64,000 nucleotides of DNA from Paraburkholderia aromaticivorans (GTDB taxonomy: Bacteria > Pseudomonadota > Gammaproteobacteria > Burkholderiales > Burkholderiaceae). Shown here piece by piece: positions 19,628 to 26,687 of the stretch; position 1 is the first letter of the stretch; each line of letters begins with the position of its first letter. Location: contig NZ_CP022989.1 of assembly GCF_002278075.1 (NCBI RefSeq), positions 124,001-188,000 on the forward strand, in the 5' to 3' direction. A model generated the notes under the pieces. That model was not told where the DNA came from. It ran no database searches and saw only the letters and a program-made list of their open reading frames with translations. A program made the translations under genes and the position numbers.

Positions 19628-20323
19628 GTGAATGTGAAATACCCCGTCGTGGTAACGCTAGCAAGCCTGACTCTCGCTGGCTGCGCGCGCTACCCCCAAG
19701 CTGCCGGTCATCTTATTCGAACCGCCTTCATCGCAGACTGCCTTGCGGATTTGGTGGGCCGGGATGCCATCGAACGGAAACGCATACGCCTGGTTACGCC
19801 CGTACATGACATCGGGAAGCTTGGCATCCCGGACAAAGTATTGCTAAAGCCCGGAAAGTTAAACGGCGAGGAGCGGAGCATCATAGAGCGCCATTCGGCC
19901 ATCGGCGCTGACCTTCTTGCTGGCAGTTCGGACCCGCTCATTCAGCTTGCCTCGCAGGTGGCGCGCCACCGCCATGAGCGATTCGATGGCAGTGGATACC
20001 CGAGCGGCCTGGTGGGAGCCAACATACCATTGGCCGCCCGAATCGTGGCAGTCGCCGATGCCTTCGATGCGATGACGGAGCCAAGGGTGTACCGCACGAA
20101 GATGACTGACGATGACGCCAATGCAGTAATTACTGCGGGTAGCGGCACACATTTCGACCCGCTCGTGGTCAGGATGTTCCTCGCGGGTTTCTCGTCGGTC
20201 CAACGGGCGCGTGCTGCTGCCAACAAAATACTCGCTCTTGAAAATGACGTCGCTGTCGTCACAAAATTCTTCGGCGTAGCCCGCTCCGCATCAAGCTCGA
20301 TGTCGCACCCAAGCGAAACTTGA
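19628..20323 (+). CDS. HD-GYP domain phosphodiesterase, unusual N-terminus
   Basis: The 231-residue frame consists almost wholly of an HD-GYP domain: HD at residues 60-61 (HDIGKLGIPDKVLLKPGKL), RHRHERFDGSGYP with GYP at 123-125, IPLAARIVAVADAFDAMT and GSGTHFDP. HD-GYP enzymes hydrolyse cyclic di-GMP in the cytosol. Here the frame starts at a GTG and reads a hydrophobic stretch ending LTLAGC, which looks like a lipoprotein signal directly joined to the HD-GYP domain. Either the start is wrong, the gene lost its sensor by rearrangement, or the enzyme is exported; the first two seem likelier. There is no recognisable ribosome binding site. Confidence 0.7.
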   Translation: MNVKYPVVVTLASLTLAGCARYPQAAGHLIRTAFIADCLADLVGRDAIERKRIRLVTPVHDIGKLGIPDKVLLKPGKLNGEERSIIERHSAIGADLLAGSSDPLIQLASQVARHRHERFDGSGYPSGLVGANIPLAARIVAVADAFDAMTEPRVYRTKMTDDDANAVITAGSGTHFDPLVVRMFLAGFSSVQRARAAANKILALENDVAVVTKFFGVARSASSSMSHPSET

Positions 20324-20452
20324 ACAGTTCCACACCAACCTCATGCACGGAACAGCGCAACCGCAGGAGACGGGCTCGGCAAGGATGCTCGCCGCACCAG
20401 GAAGCCGCGTCAAGGTGTTCGTACGCCAGCGGCTACTTGACCATATTCACAG

Positions 20453-21244
20453 TTACGGAAAATACGCGGCCGTATCGATTTGCGGAATCGATTTGAAACC
20501 CGGTTTCGCGAAGAAGTAACCTTGCATCAGGCTGACGCCATGTGCAACGAAGAAGTCACGCTCCCCTTTGGTTTCGATGCCCTCCGCGACCACGCGGATG
20601 CCGAGGTCGTCACATATTGATATCACGCCACGTACGATGCGCTGACGCACCGAGTCATTGTCGATGCCGCGGAGGAGTTCCATGTCGAGCTTGATAATGT
20701 CTGGCTGGAAATCCACGAGGAGCGCGAGCCCCGAGTAACCGGCTCCAAAATCATCAATTGCTGTCAGGAAACCAAATTTCTTGTATGCCCTGAAAATCTC
20801 GACGAGATGAGAACGGTCGGCCAGATGTTCTCCCTCGACTGTCTCGAATATAATCTTTTCGATTGGGAAGCCATGCTTCTGCGCAGCGTCCAGGGTGCTC
20901 CTTATGCACACCTCTGGCCTATAGACCGCGTTGGGCATGAAATTGATGGAGAGAAACGCGTCAAGACCTAGCGCGGCGGCACTCGCGATAGCAACCTGCC
21001 GGCAATGCTGGTCGAACTGATACTTCTTCGCGTCATCGATTTGCGATAGCACCGAATGAGCGGATTCCCCGTGCGCACCACGCACGAGCGCCTCGTATGC
21101 AAACGCGGCCTTGGCGCTCACATCGACGATGGGCTGAAATGCGAAATCAATCTCGACAGGCAACGGCGTTGCGTCCCTGCACCCGGAACATTTTTGCGAT
21201 TGTCCGTTACTCCCGTCGTGGCTATGAATCTTCAACGAATCCAT
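20453..21244 (-). CDS. Stand-alone EAL phosphodiesterase
   Basis: The 263-residue soluble protein is one EAL domain with a short Cys-containing N-terminal tail (CSGCRDATPLP). All catalytic residues of the family are visible: YEALVRG, INFMPNA, FETVEGEH, AIDDFGAGYSG, IIKLD, AEGIET and MQGYFF. It resembles the output domain of BLUF-EAL and related single-domain phosphodiesterases and should hydrolyse cyclic di-GMP. It is followed on the same strand, after about 65 bases, by the PAS-GGDEF gene's 3' end (the PAS-GGDEF gene lies upstream of it in transcription), so the three genes 23047-20453 may form one transcript. Confidence 0.92.
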   Translation of the reverse strand: MDSLKIHSHDGSNGQSQKCSGCRDATPLPVEIDFAFQPIVDVSAKAAFAYEALVRGAHGESAHSVLSQIDDAKKYQFDQHCRQVAIASAAALGLDAFLSINFMPNAVYRPEVCIRSTLDAAQKHGFPIEKIIFETVEGEHLADRSHLVEIFRAYKKFGFLTAIDDFGAGYSGLALLVDFQPDIIKLDMELLRGIDNDSVRQRIVRGVISICDDLGIRVVAEGIETKGERDFFVAHGVSLMQGYFFAKPGFKSIPQIDTAAYFP

Positions 21245-21311
21245 CTCTGTCTAACGCCGCCAATGTTTGCTGGTTGGGATTGCGACCGTTTTCCCCGTCG
21301 CCGGGCATCGG

Positions 21312-22652
21312 TCAGTTTTGACCCGCACTATCTTCTTCGCAGGTGGAAGAGGAAACCGCCGTTGAATCCAGCATCTCGCCGCGCACGCAGTTTCGCCCAG
21401 CTCTTTTCGCCTCATAAAGTGCGCGGTCAGCAGCGGCTAGCAGGCTCTGCAGCGTCGGGTTTGCGTGGCTTAGGGTTGCGACGCCAAGACTAACCGTCGT
21501 CTTCAATTTCCCGACCGCTGTGTCGATTCGTGCTCGCTCGACCGCAATGCGCAATCGCTCAGCGACCGCCACTGCCTCGCTGGTCGTCGTAGACGGCAGC
21601 ATAAGAATGAACTCCTCACCTCCGAGCCTCGCCACAGTGTCGGATGTCCGTAACAGTCCCTTCGCCTCGCCAGCGATGCGTTTCAAAACCTCGTCACCCG
21701 CTTGATGCCCTGCCGTGTCGTTGATACGCTTGAAGTAATCCGCGTCCAGCATAACAACCGACAATGCACGGCCATGCCGTTCGGCACGTGCCACCTCGGC
21801 CTCCGCAATTTCAAAAAAGTGGGCTCGGCTCGATACGCCAGTCAGATGGTCGGTCGTAAGCAGGCGCGCAAGGTTATCGCTGTTTACCTTGCGCTCCGTC
21901 ACGTCTCTCAGAACGACCGAATACCCCGCTATCTCCCCTTCCTCTTCGCGCAGCACCGCGACGAGAACCTGCCCCCAGTAGCGTCGACCGCCCCTGGTTT
22001 CACACCAGAACTCCTCTACATGCCAACCCTCGTCACGCGTTAGCGCGATATGCTCCGGTGAGCGGTGCGATACGTGCTCGTCGCGGGCATAAAAGCACGA
22101 GAGTGTGTGCCCGACGACGTCGGTCTCGCCAAATCCCGTCAGGCGTTCAACCGATGGATTCCAGCTTTCAATACGCCCTTGCGCATCAAGCGAGAAGAAA
22201 GCAAAGTCGTTGACGCTCGTGTAGATTCCGGCCAGCCACGATTCTGTTTGCCGCGCTCTTCTCTCGGCCGCAACCTGCCGGGAAATGTCCGTCAGCACCG
22301 TCATCAGCAGATTCTCACCCACCTTGATGATGGAACAGGCGAGCACGACCGCCCCCTCATTGGCCGGCGTCACAAACACCCGGTGGTTTTCACACACTGC
22401 CCCCCGCTCGCCCTCAAAGCTGGCCGCCAGGTTGCGCAGCTCCGGCGCCACTGACGCCAGGCTATCGAAAATATTCTCGATACCGCCGCCTTTTACCAGA
22501 GGCATGAGAAGCTGCGCGGCAAGGGGGTTCATCATGTCCACGAGACCCGCCTGGTCGCTGCGGATAATCCCGACCGGGGACAGGTACATGAACGAGAGTA
22601 ACGCCTCGTATTCGGACTCGAGGTCGTTCGTGTCTGGATTCACCGCGTTCAA
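21312..22652 (-). CDS. PAS-GGDEF diguanylate cyclase coupled to a PYP-like protein
   Basis: This 446-residue soluble protein has an N-terminal PAS-like region (about residues 15-130), a second PAS domain with PAC tail (about 140-260, FFSLDAQGRIESWNPSVERLTG ... GYSVVLRDVTERK in outline) and a GGDEF domain. GGDEF carries ARLGGEEF and an RTSD inhibitory site. It should make cyclic di-GMP. The start is a TTG overlapping the stop of the upstream PYP-like gene as TTGA, with aaggcgg just ahead, so translation is coupled. That arrangement suggests the upstream PAS protein signals to this enzyme. Confidence 0.9.
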   Translation of the reverse strand: MNAVNPDTNDLESEYEALLSFMYLSPVGIIRSDQAGLVDMMNPLAAQLLMPLVKGGGIENIFDSLASVAPELRNLAASFEGERGAVCENHRVFVTPANEGAVVLACSIIKVGENLLMTVLTDISRQVAAERRARQTESWLAGIYTSVNDFAFFSLDAQGRIESWNPSVERLTGFGETDVVGHTLSCFYARDEHVSHRSPEHIALTRDEGWHVEEFWCETRGGRRYWGQVLVAVLREEEGEIAGYSVVLRDVTERKVNSDNLARLLTTDHLTGVSSRAHFFEIAEAEVARAERHGRALSVVMLDADYFKRINDTAGHQAGDEVLKRIAGEAKGLLRTSDTVARLGGEEFILMLPSTTTSEAVAVAERLRIAVERARIDTAVGKLKTTVSLGVATLSHANPTLQSLLAAADRALYEAKRAGRNCVRGEMLDSTAVSSSTCEEDSAGQN

Positions 22653-23047
22653 TGGGCCGCCTTTCGCTCAATCAGGACAAACCGCGTCGCGCAGTCCGGC
22701 GCTTTCAGCAGCCTGAGCCGCACCGGGGTCGGGCGCATGCGCAAGGTCAAAACGTAGGGAACAATATCGTCAATTGCCTCCTCGTCTTCGAAGCGCTGCG
22801 CCACCATGAAATTATTCATGCACGGGGCCACCTCTTCGAAGAAATGTTTCCCTAATACTCGCTGCGCCCGCAATCCGGCGTTCTTCGATTCGGTCGCGTT
22901 ATAGACCGTGACAAGTGCATCCGAGGTAAATCCGATGACGCCAAATGGGACCCCGTCTAACCGGTCCGTGCCCAGTATGGCCAGTTCTGCTATCCGCACA
23001 GCTTCGAATTCGTTGTCCACGCTCTGTCCTATACCCGGTTCCGCCAC
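22649..23047 (-). CDS. Photoactive-yellow-protein-like PAS protein
   Basis: This 132-residue single-domain PAS protein has segments LDGVPFGVIGF, VYNATE, VLGKHFFEEVAPC and MRPTPVRLRL that line up with photoactive yellow protein. The residues matching PYP Tyr42, Glu46 and the chromophore-bearing Cys69 are Y49, E53 and C76, at a constant offset of seven. Thr50 and Arg52 of PYP are Ala and Leu here. PYPs bind p-coumaroyl through the Cys and sense blue light; binding here is inferred. No tyrosine ammonia-lyase or coumaroyl ligase gene is seen nearby. The start is a GTG. Its stop overlaps the start of a PAS-GGDEF gene. Confidence 0.75.
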   Translation of the reverse strand: MAEPGIGQSVDNEFEAVRIAELAILGTDRLDGVPFGVIGFTSDALVTVYNATESKNAGLRAQRVLGKHFFEEVAPCMNNFMVAQRFEDEEAIDDIVPYVLTLRMRPTPVRLRLLKAPDCATRFVLIERKAAH

Positions 23048-23163
23048 ACAAACGTACCCTGCCCAAACATCAGGCCAACCACCCTGTCACGCCATGACCT
23101 GCAAATCGAGGAAGACCTTCAATCACGATGACTTTGCGCGATATACCGCTTATCGACCGATTA

Positions 23164-23847
23164 CTATAAAACTTTAGCAGCGGAGCGATTGATACGTTCC
23201 AGAATATCCGAAGCGGGGCCTGAACGTCCGAGCAGATACCCCTGCACCTTGTCGCACTGCGATGCTTTCAGCATGTCGAGCTGCTGCTGCGTTTCCACGC
23301 CTTCTGCTACCACCGACATACCGAGTTTATGAGCTAGGTCGATAACTCCTTCGACGACCGTCTTTGCCGAACTGTCGTCAGCGATGTCGTCGATGAATGA
23401 TTTGTCCAGCTTGAGGATATCCGGGCTGAATCTTATCAGGTACCTGAGGCTCGAATATCCGGTGCCGAAATCATCAATCGCTATCTTGATACCCAACGCT
23501 CGAATCGCTCCAAGGACGTGCTGAACATCTTCAAAGTTATCAATCAGCGCGGATTCCGTTATCTCAATGACCACTTTCGACGCATTAACGCCACGTTTTT
23601 TGGTGGCGAGCGCGAGTGTTGGCACAAGCCGCGAATCACGCAATTGGGTCGCCGACACGTTAGTCGACATCGTAATTGGTCCGGCATCTGCCTCGGTGAG
23701 TTCACTCAACGCGTTCAAAGTTTCGCGCACAATCCAGTGTCCAACGTCGATGACGAGCCCACTCTCTTCAAGGACTGGGATAAACAGGTCGGGATAAATG
23801 AGCCCCCTGCTTTGTTCGGGTGCGAGCGCCTGCCTGCGGGCTGCCAC
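23164..23847 (-). pseudogene. 5'-truncated EAL phosphodiesterase
   Basis: The frame keeps most of an EAL domain (FIPVLEESGL, TNVSATQL, EITESALID, AIDDFGTGYSSL, ILKLD, AEGVET, VQGYLLGR) but begins after the EALLRW strand, so the catalytic Glu of the EAL motif is missing, and so is any N-terminal sensor or GGDEF domain. Homology starts near 23820. Directly beyond it lies a diverged copy of the leader of the gene at 30227, so the 5' end was probably replaced by recombination. A residual c-di-GMP-binding role cannot be excluded, but catalysis is unlikely. Confidence 0.75.
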
Positions 23848-23960
23848 CGCGCAACCGGTAGGGCTTTAGCGGCACATGCAATTTCGGCACGGCTGACGCA
23901 CGAGCCGACGTCACTGGAGAAACACCATGGAAATGCTGATGATTGAATTTCTGTTCGCGC
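23828..23960 (+). repeat. Diverged duplicate of the leader and signal region of the 30227 gene
   Basis: The stretch from about 23828 to 23960 aligns with about 30130-30260, sharing tttagcgg, cttcgg/ttcgg, gagccga and ggagaaacaccatggaa in the same order. In this copy the ATG at 23927 opens only a 29-codon frame (MEMLMIEFLFARD...), ending in TGA after a few residues of a decayed signal peptide. It abuts the truncated EAL gene. Confidence 0.6.
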
Positions 23961-23997
23961 GCGACGCATGGGCGTTGACCGTGAACCAGAGCACAAC

Positions 23998-24744
23998 CTA
24001 CGAAACGACTCTTTCCTGATGGCCCTGTTCGCCGTGCTCCGCCACTGCGGCAGTCTGCCGGGTCCTTAATCTGCACGTCACGTCCGCTGAGTTCGTCACT
24101 AACCGATACCCCGCTCCGTTGCGCGTCTCGATGCGCTGAGTGCCGAGCTTCTTTCGCAGGCTATGCACATGTACCTGGATTGCATTGCTCTGGACCTCTT
24201 CTCCCCAGCCGTAGATTTTCTCTTCAAGATAAGCAGCGGAAAAAAAGCGGTTAGGCTCCGTGAAGAAGATGCGCAATATTGCGTACTCTCTGGTCTTTAA
24301 AGCGATAGGCGCATCATCAGCCCACACACTGCATGAAGCATCGTCGAGCGTCAGCGTGCCATAAGACACGACGGACCGAAGTTGTCCGATGCGCCGCCGC
24401 ATAAGTGCGCGAATCCGCGCTGTAAGTTCAGTTATATCGACGGGCTTTTCGAGGCAGGCATCGGCACCCGCCTCAAATGCGAGGGTCCGCTCCGCAACGG
24501 AATGCTGCGAACTGAAAGCCACAACGCTTGCCGCACTGCCGCCGGAACGATATTCCTTGAGGATTGAAAGGCTGCCAAGGTCGCCATCGATTCCGAAAAG
24601 AATCAAATCATAAATGTCATTTTCGAGCGCGAGTGCGGCGTGCCGACTGCTGCTAACCCGGTCGACAGCGTAACTTCGCGCCCGCAAAGCCTCCCGCAAA
24701 ACTTCAGCGAACGCGTTGTCGTGCTCATATATCAATACACGCAT
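23998..24744 (-). CDS. OmpR-type response regulator with degenerate receiver
   Basis: The 248-residue protein has an N-terminal receiver-like domain (residues 1-115) and a winged-helix OmpR/PhoB output domain (about 125-225; LKTREYAILRIFF, VHVHSLRKKLG, IETRNGAGYRLV). The phospho-acceptor Asp is replaced: in YDLILFGIDGD the position equivalent to the Asp in YDLVLLDLGLP is Gly51. The acidic pair is E7-H8-D9, while Lys100 (EKP) is kept. Normal phosphotransfer is therefore unlikely. No histidine kinase is adjacent. It probably binds DNA constitutively or under non-phosphate control. The start ATG has only a weak ribosome binding site. Confidence 0.9.
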   Translation of the reverse strand: MRVLIYEHDNAFAEVLREALRARSYAVDRVSSSRHAALALENDIYDLILFGIDGDLGSLSILKEYRSGGSAASVVAFSSQHSVAERTLAFEAGADACLEKPVDITELTARIRALMRRRIGQLRSVVSYGTLTLDDASCSVWADDAPIALKTREYAILRIFFTEPNRFFSAAYLEEKIYGWGEEVQSNAIQVHVHSLRKKLGTQRIETRNGAGYRLVTNSADVTCRLRTRQTAAVAEHGEQGHQERVVS

Positions 24745-25051
24745 AGGTCAACCCGTATTCACGTACCTTTGCTCCGCGTGTGCCCGCCCCTCAACCGGCA
24801 GGACCACGCCCAGGTTGGAATCGAGGCATCAATGGAATGCAAGTGTACTTAAACCTGACCACTTTCGCAGCGAATCGGGCAAGTATCCCCGAGTAGCTCA
24901 GAAAGTATTGATACGCGAGGAAGTCCACCGGTACGGCCAGGCATATTTCAAAGCCTATCAGCAATCAAATCTGACACCCTTGCTTGACATCGCTGAGCGC
25001 GTCCCCCTGGAAACATTGGGACGCACGACATCCTGTTGGAGAGTTTCTTGA
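24716..25051 (+). CDS. Possible partial gene, coupled to the next gene
   Basis: Only the 3' half of this frame looks protein-like (QKVLIREEVHRYGQAYFKAYQQSNLTPLLDIAERVPLE). Its stop overlaps the ATG of the following gene as TGATG, the usual sign of translational coupling. The 5' half overlaps the antisense response-regulator start and is not credible, so the true start is unknown or lost. I do not recognise the family. It may be the tail of a first member of the RepB-associated gene set that follows. Confidence 0.3.
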   Translation: MSCSYINTRIGQPVFTYLCSACARPSTGRTTPRLESRHQWNASVLKPDHFRSESGKYPRVAQKVLIREEVHRYGQAYFKAYQQSNLTPLLDIAERVPLETLGRTTSCWRVS

Positions 25052-25386
25052 TGCGCCCGCGCCGACCAGACATCAGTCCCTCTGGAATTGAGCCAAACCT
25101 GCACCGGCAAAATGGCGAATCAAAACCAGCAGGGGTCAACCTGAACGTCGTCGTGCCGGTAGAAAAGCGACACCGGAGGAACGGGGCCAAAGACGTTCTC
25201 AAGCTGGAGCGTGCGCGACAGCGAACTGCAATCGGACATATGCAGGCGACGCGCGGCGAGATGGCTCTGACGACAAAGGTCCTGCTGGAGCTGCTGTCGG
25301 ACCCCGCCTTCGTGGCGCTGTTACGTGCCGAGGGGTCTACCTCGATACCGAAGCTCCTTCATCAACGACTCGTGGAGCGGCGCTAA
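25051..25386 (+). CDS. Hypothetical protein ahead of the RepB-like gene
   Basis: The 111-residue protein is basic, with a C-terminal helical segment (MALTTKVLLELLSDPAFVALLRAEGSTSIPKLLHQRLVERR). The ATG at 25051 has ggagag upstream and overlaps the stop of the preceding frame (TGATG). Its own stop overlaps the next start (TAATG). This tight packing argues that the three frames are one translational unit. Position suggests a link with plasmid-partition-type proteins, but no domain is recognised. Confidence 0.5.
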   Translation: MRPRRPDISPSGIEPNLHRQNGESKPAGVNLNVVVPVEKRHRRNGAKDVLKLERARQRTAIGHMQATRGEMALTTKVLLELLSDPAFVALLRAEGSTSIPKLLHQRLVERR

Positions 25387-26009
25387 TGACGCAAGCCCAA
25401 CCTGCGAGATTCATACGTCGTTCAAACGCGGCTCAAGCCGCGTGCGAAAGACCGCTAGGAATCTGTGCGGAAGCGTTCGCCCTGGTCGTCGGGCAAACGC
25501 TTCCGAAGCGGACAGTCGCAGCGCTCGCAAGGATGACTCCGGCGCGTCAGGTTGCAGCTGCCCGGACGATGGTCGCAATGGATAACCTCAGCGGAGATTT
25601 CGCTAGGGCCCTACTGGCAGCGACGCCATCAAGCGAGAGGGTCGATGATGCTCGGGGGCGACAGTCTCACCCCGATTGCGCAACCCGACTGGCCAGGATG
25701 GAACGGAGGCTCATTCAGATGCAACTCGAAGCGGCAGAGCTGCGCTGGCAATACGACGATGACCTGTTTCATCTGGCGCTTGCCGCCAGTTACGTTCGGG
25801 GCTGGATGCGGAACGAGGTGGTTACAACTTGGCTCTACTCGCACCATCCGGAGTTCGCCATTGTGCTCGACCGCCTAGCGAAGGCGGCAGACTTTGCAAT
25901 CGAGCCAGGGCGCCCAATGCGGCTTCCTTACTCGCCAGCTGCTAGCCCGGCAATATCGCGCAAAGACAAATCAGGTAGACGCTCATCGGCAGGCATCCCG
26001 ACCCGTTAA
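25386..26009 (+). CDS. RepB-like plasmid partition protein C-terminal domain
   Basis: The 207-residue protein matches the C-terminal RepB domain found downstream of ParB modules. LGICAEAFALVVG, VAALARMTPARQVAAARTMVAMDNL, FARALLAATP and the later YDDDLFHLALAASYVRGWM...WLYSHHPEFAIVLDRLA (two segments) all fit the family. The N-terminal ParB nuclease-like and helix-turn-helix parts that normally precede it are absent, so it is either a truncated paralogue or an accessory partner. Full-length relatives take part in plasmid segregation or recombination modules. It is the third frame of a tightly overlapping cluster. The C-terminal tail is basic and low complexity. Confidence 0.65.
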   Translation: MTQAQPARFIRRSNAAQAACERPLGICAEAFALVVGQTLPKRTVAALARMTPARQVAAARTMVAMDNLSGDFARALLAATPSSERVDDARGRQSHPDCATRLARMERRLIQMQLEAAELRWQYDDDLFHLALAASYVRGWMRNEVVTTWLYSHHPEFAIVLDRLAKAADFAIEPGRPMRLPYSPAASPAISRKDKSGRRSSAGIPTR

Positions 26010-26687
26010 GACCACCGCGTACCAACAAGGTAGGTCAAGCAGTGCTGGTAGATGGTCCGCGCTGTTTCCGACCGGAAGTCCAGCCTCAAGTTCTCACAAA
26101 ACAGCATGGTAAACGTCTGTCGCGAAAAAGCGGACAGCGGTGCCGCCTCCAACTGTCGGACCAGTTCCAGAGCGCGACTCGACAGCATGACCCGCTGCAT
26201 GACATCAGCGCCCCCCATTTGTGTTTAACCACAAGGTCGTGGACTCCACGACGTGGTCGGGCGAAAGCCAGTGACCCGTCAATTGTTTCGCGAGCAGGTG
26301 CGACGAAACAAGATAGGCAAGCAGTTCGGCTCGCGCCCGTAGGTCGAGGTTGAGTGGATTCGTCACGCTTAAACGCAGTCAGTAGACTCAACGGGGATGA
26401 TACAGCGGTCAAGGCCAGTGGCAGCTCCTCCGGCTGTGACTGGTCCGTACGGCGGCAAAGAACAGTGAACTTGGTTCGGCCAGTGTCGACCACTGCGACC
26501 AAAGTAAGGCGACCAGGATGCCATGCGCTGGTCGTGCGGAATTCCGAATCCACGTTCTCGTCTTTTTCTCCTTCCGCAGGCTACCAACCTTCCAGCCCTG
26601 TTCAACTTCGTGTCTGTACATGGGGCGATGAAATGACGTTAGCATCGCGGTTCTTCACACAAAAACCTCTCCGTGGAAGTTGCGCAA
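26010..26687. other. Gene-poor stretch
   Basis: About 680 bases. A 70-codon minus-strand frame (26006-26218; MQRVMLSSRALELVRQLEAA...) has protein-like composition but no start signal or known family. Longer minus-strand frames up to 26553 look like noise. Nothing is confirmed. Confidence 0.35.
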
